From Chitinophagales bacterium (GTDB lineage: Bacteria > Bacteroidota > Bacteroidia > Chitinophagales > Saprospiraceae): DNA of 5,647 nucleotides. Made by a program: the position numbers and the translations under genes. How positions within the stretch are numbered: position 1 is the stretch's first letter; each line of letters opens with the position of its first letter. This document shows positions 1 to 3,500 of this stretch, in pieces. Under the pieces are notes generated by a model. That model made no database searches. It worked only from the letters and a program-made list of their open reading frames with translations, and was not told the origin of the DNA. The DNA is taken from the NCBI GenBank assembly GCA_013297575.1, contig JAAFHO010000390.1, forward strand, positions 1 to 5,647. Direction: 5' to 3'.

Positions 1-237
1 GATTTAACCAAAGCCATTGGCGGCGACACAATTTTTGATAATGCCATTTTCGAAATTTACATTGCAAGGGGGAAAGTACTTTCACCGCAGGAGGAAATCG
101 CAATTTTCAGGGCAAAAAGCAAACAGATATTTGATTTGGCATTCAAAAATGTAGCCCAAATTGAGGTAATCATCGAGTACGAATCAATTTATGGTAAGAA
201 ATGGCGCTTGAAGAATGAAATAACCGAGGAACTATAA
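1..237 (+). CDS. C-terminal end of an unrecognised protein (5' end outside window)
   Basis: Frame 1 is open from the first base to a TAA at 235-237, giving the last 78 residues of a protein that begins to the left. There is no in-frame ATG in the segment, so it is not a short gene starting here. The visible tail begins DLTKAIGGDTIFDNAIFEIY and ends EITEEL. It is rich in Lys, Glu, Ile and Phe. It reads as a soluble mixed alpha/beta or helical segment (for example SPQEEIAIFRAKSKQIFDLAF, about residues 28-48 of the visible part), with no membrane span, no Cys and no motif I can assign. Its composition is quite unlike the Thr/Ser/Val/Gly-rich downstream giant protein, so it is probably functionally separate. 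It lies 242 bases upstream on the same strand. Co-transcription cannot be excluded because no terminator is evident. Function unknown. Confidence 0.8.
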   Translation, partial: DLTKAIGGDTIFDNAIFEIYIARGKVLSPQEEIAIFRAKSKQIFDLAFKNVAQIEVIIEYESIYGKKWRLKNEITEEL

Positions 238-479
238 AGTAGTTTAGGAATTAGATGCAACAGGTACTTTTGGGAATTTTTCTAATAATGGTAATCTTAA
301 AAAGGTATGCTATAGTAAGAAGCAGCATTGTTGTAAAGTTGCAGCACATTCAAAGTGTTAAATTTAAAGCCATTTTCACGAAATAGAGTGCGATTAGTAT
401 CAAAAAATGTAATTCAGATCGCCTCATAAGCGGTGATACATTTGTTGGAATTTTATTTTCACCAAACTAATTATCGATT
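238..479. other. Intergenic gap between the upstream gene and the giant gene
   Basis: This 242-base AT-rich stretch has no credible coding frame. It contains two exact matches to the Bacteroidota -7 pattern TAnnTTTG (265-272 and 437-444), a short direct repeat GCAGCA (322-327 and 341-346), and a 10-base palindrome TTAAATTTAA (358-367). I found no GC-rich hairpin followed by a T-run that would serve as an intrinsic terminator for the upstream gene. I found no riboswitch-like or RNA-gene structure that I could defend. Confidence 0.7.
437..444 (+). promoter_or_regulatory. Candidate Bacteroidota -7 promoter box for the giant gene
   Basis: TACATTTG matches the TAnnTTTG -7 element used by the primary sigma factor of Bacteroidota. 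It ends 35 bases before the ATG at 480, which would give a short leader of about 30 bases. The usual -33 TTG element is not clear: at the right distance there is only TTC (413-415). The call therefore rests on the -7 box and its position. Confidence 0.4.
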
Positions 480-557
480 ATGCAAATTTCATTTCATTTC
501 CTAAAATGGTTGGCGTGTATTGTATTTATTGCAGTGCAGTGTTCTATTTTAAGTGCT
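480..557 (+). other. Sec signal peptide of the giant protein (residues 1-26)
   Basis: The N-terminus MQISFHFLKWLACIVFIAVQ has one Lys at position 9, then a hydrophobic core (about residues 10-24). A polar, Pro/Gly-containing sequence starts at Asn27. Cleavage after LSA (24-26) is the best guess; after ILS (23-25) is possible. Cys21 follows AVQ, which is a poor lipobox because of Gln at -1, so signal peptidase I is favoured over a lipoprotein. Confidence 0.8.
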
Positions 558-3500
558 AATCCAAAGGGAGCACCTACTTCAGGTGTTCATCCTATTGATG
601 CAACAATGGCTTGTCCTTCATTTACAGGGCCAAGTGTGAGTTGTGTGAATCAACTAGAGACTTACCTTACTACCCCGATGGCTGGCGTGAGCTACACTTG
701 GGCAGTATCGGCAGGCGGAGTACTATCCAACACTACTGGGCCATCTACATTAGTCAATTGGACTGCTGCGGGTGCTCGGTTTGTTGTGTTAACCAGTACC
801 GGCCCAGGAGCGGCGGTCTCTACCTGTACTTTATCCGTAACGGTAAATGTACAGCCTACACCTACTATTTTGACCGATTTTATTTCGGATTGCCCCGAAG
901 ATCGGAAGGAAGGAAACAATGCTATTGCACCGCAAGAGAAAAAAGACGAATGCTGGGTAGTATGTGAAAACAGTACCGTCAATTATTCGACAACCAATGT
1001 TGCAGGTAACACCTATAAATGGGTTATTGTAGGTGGCACACCCACCACAGCAACTGGATCAAGCGTGAATGTCACTTGGGGACCAAGTGGTACAGGAAGT
1101 GTTACGCTCACAGAAACTGCCCCTGGTGGATGTTCTGTGACCGTAGAAGAGTGTATTAAAATTGTTGATTCACCGGTAGCAAAATTTTTGTTTAATGGAC
1201 AAGATCCATCCAATCCTTTAAAGATTTGTTTGGGTCAAACGGTTTATTTCTCGGATTTATCGGTAGGTGGTGCATTTTGGCTATGGGAATTTGGTGATGG
1301 TGGTACTTCTACCTTACAAAATCCAGACCATACCTATAATAACCCTGGTACGTATAGCGGAACATTGACGGTAAAAAATGAATGTGGATGTACTTCGGTA
1401 TTGCCTTTTAAAGTCATAGTAACTGCTCAGGTAAGCCCTGAAATTGGATGTATTTCAACCGTTTGTTTGAATGATTGCGCATTTTACTCGGTTGGTAATT
1501 TGAGTAATTGCCCAGGAGCGGTGATCACTTGGACAATATATGGCGGGAAAATACTCAACAACCCCACCAGCGCCTCTGTTAATGTCATATGGGATGACAA
1601 TGATAGTTACGTAAAAGCAAATGGTTATGGATTAATTTGCGCTCAAGTATCTGGCTGCCCCGATCTTTGCGATGGTGAGGTATGTGTACGCGTACCTGTT
1701 ATTCACCAAGTAAGTATTATGGGTGATTTGGTGGCTTGTGTAGGTGATCCTGTTACCTATTCTGTACCTGTTCAACCGGGCATTAATGAGGGTTTTGCAC
1801 CTGATGGCGTTGATTTTGATTGGGTAGTAAGTGCTGGAGGTACTATTATTTCCACACCACCTTATTCCAATTCTATTACGGTCATTTGGAACAATCCTGG
1901 CACAGGCACAGTAGATCTACTTACATATGAAAATACGCTTACTTCCGGCAATGGTTGCAAATTTGATCCTGATAAAATTACGGTTACGATAAAGCCTTCT
2001 TTTGATATATTCCCCGATGTTGCGACTATTTGTGTCGGCACAAGTCAGGTATTTAACGTGACGGGTTCTGGTTCGTTCAATTGGACAATGACCGGGCCAG
2101 GCGGCACAGTAGGCCCCACTGCGGGAGGAACCAGTTTTCTGGCTGCTCCTACGGTACCCGGGACTTATGTGATCTCGGCCAGTTCTACATCAGGCGTATA
2201 TTGCAATGTAACACCATCAGCAGTGTTGCAAGTGCTACCTACTCCTGCCATACCAACGGGTACATTAAGTGGTACACTAAGTGTTTGCCCAAATACGCCT
2301 TATTCTTATACTTTGAACACTGCACCACCTCCAGGCACGGTGTTGATTTGGAGTATCACAGGAGGTACATTGTACGGTGGTGCGGGTCAAACTGTTACAG
2401 CACAATGGTCGGGTATTCCTCCAATGGTCCTTTCGGTACAAGCCATGGGAACACAGGCACCTTTCTGTACTTCACTTCCGCGCACATTTAACATTACCAA
2501 CTATGTGCCACCTACAACATTTGTTCAGGGTACATCAACGGCTTGTGTCAATGAAACGCGACCATTTAATATTTCAGCCGCTTTAACCAATTATACCAAT
2601 CTGCAATGGAGCGTATCGCCGCTTACTGCTGGTAGTGTAGTGAGTGGACAAGGCACGCCTAATATTAATGTGTTGTTCAATACCAGTGCACCATCAACGG
2701 TACAAATAGTGTGTACAGCAACAGTATGTGGATCGCCTGTTACGGATATTAAAACAGTGACTGTAACTCAAATCCCAACTTATACTATTGTAGCAACCCC
2801 TTCACCACAATGCCAAAACGCTCCTGTAGCGTTATCATTAGCATCGTCAACAGGCGTGAGTACATACAATTGGAATTTTGGGGATTTAACACCAAACAGT
2901 ACCTTATCCAATCCTTCACATACTTGGTTGCCGAGTGGTACATTCCCTATCACGGCACAATTGACGCTTAATATTTGTGGCAATCCAACCGTTAATGCGG
3001 CTACAACCATTAATATTCTACCGCTACCGGTCATCAACGTTACAGCATCGAATGGATATGTCATTTGTGGGTCTGTTACTTCGACCAACTTAACGGCCAC
3101 TACGCAGTTTACCAGTACCTATCTTTGGTCAACAGGCCAAACTACACCTGTTATCAATGTAACTACGCCAGGGACATACACAGTAGTAGCAACCAATCCA
3201 AGCACAGGGTGTACATCGTCATCATCTGTTTTGGTGTTAGGTTGTGGTAACTGTATCGGTTGCACAAGTTTGACGCCTCCGTGGACGTTCACATCTGTGG
3301 AAAACTGCGCTAGTTTTACGTTTACACCCAATACGACTGCTGCCACATTCCATTCTTGGGATTTCGGTGACTTAACAGGTAATACAGTAGCGGGTGCAAG
3401 CCCAGTTACACATACGTATGCACATCCAGGTTATTATCAGGTAAAATTGAGATCGCTCGATCCTATCAATAATTGCCTAATGACTTATGTACAGACAATT

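Noticed and set aside
265..272. TACTTTTG, a second exact TAnnTTTG match just after the upstream gene
   Set aside because: It lies over 200 bases from the giant gene's start, has no clear -33 element, and such matches are frequent by chance in AT-rich DNA. The site at 437-444 is better placed.
322..346. Direct repeat GCAGCA x2 in the intergenic gap
   Set aside because: Only six bases, two copies, no further units; too short to claim a binding-site pair or an attachment site.
358..367. Palindrome TTAAATTTAA in the intergenic gap
   Set aside because: It is all A/T, cannot be extended on either side, and is likely by chance in this composition; there is no evidence for an operator.
525..545. 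Lipoprotein signal ending at Cys21 of the giant protein
   Set aside because: The preceding residues AVQ do not fit a lipobox (Gln at -1), and a better signal peptidase I site lies a few residues further on.
611..967. A 118-codon plus-strand frame in another phase inside the giant gene, and a similar 136-codon one at 2081-2491
   Set aside because: They lie wholly inside the giant coding frame. Their products are Tyr/Cys/Arg-rich with no domain logic, and the giant frame gives clear signal peptide and module motifs across the same bases.
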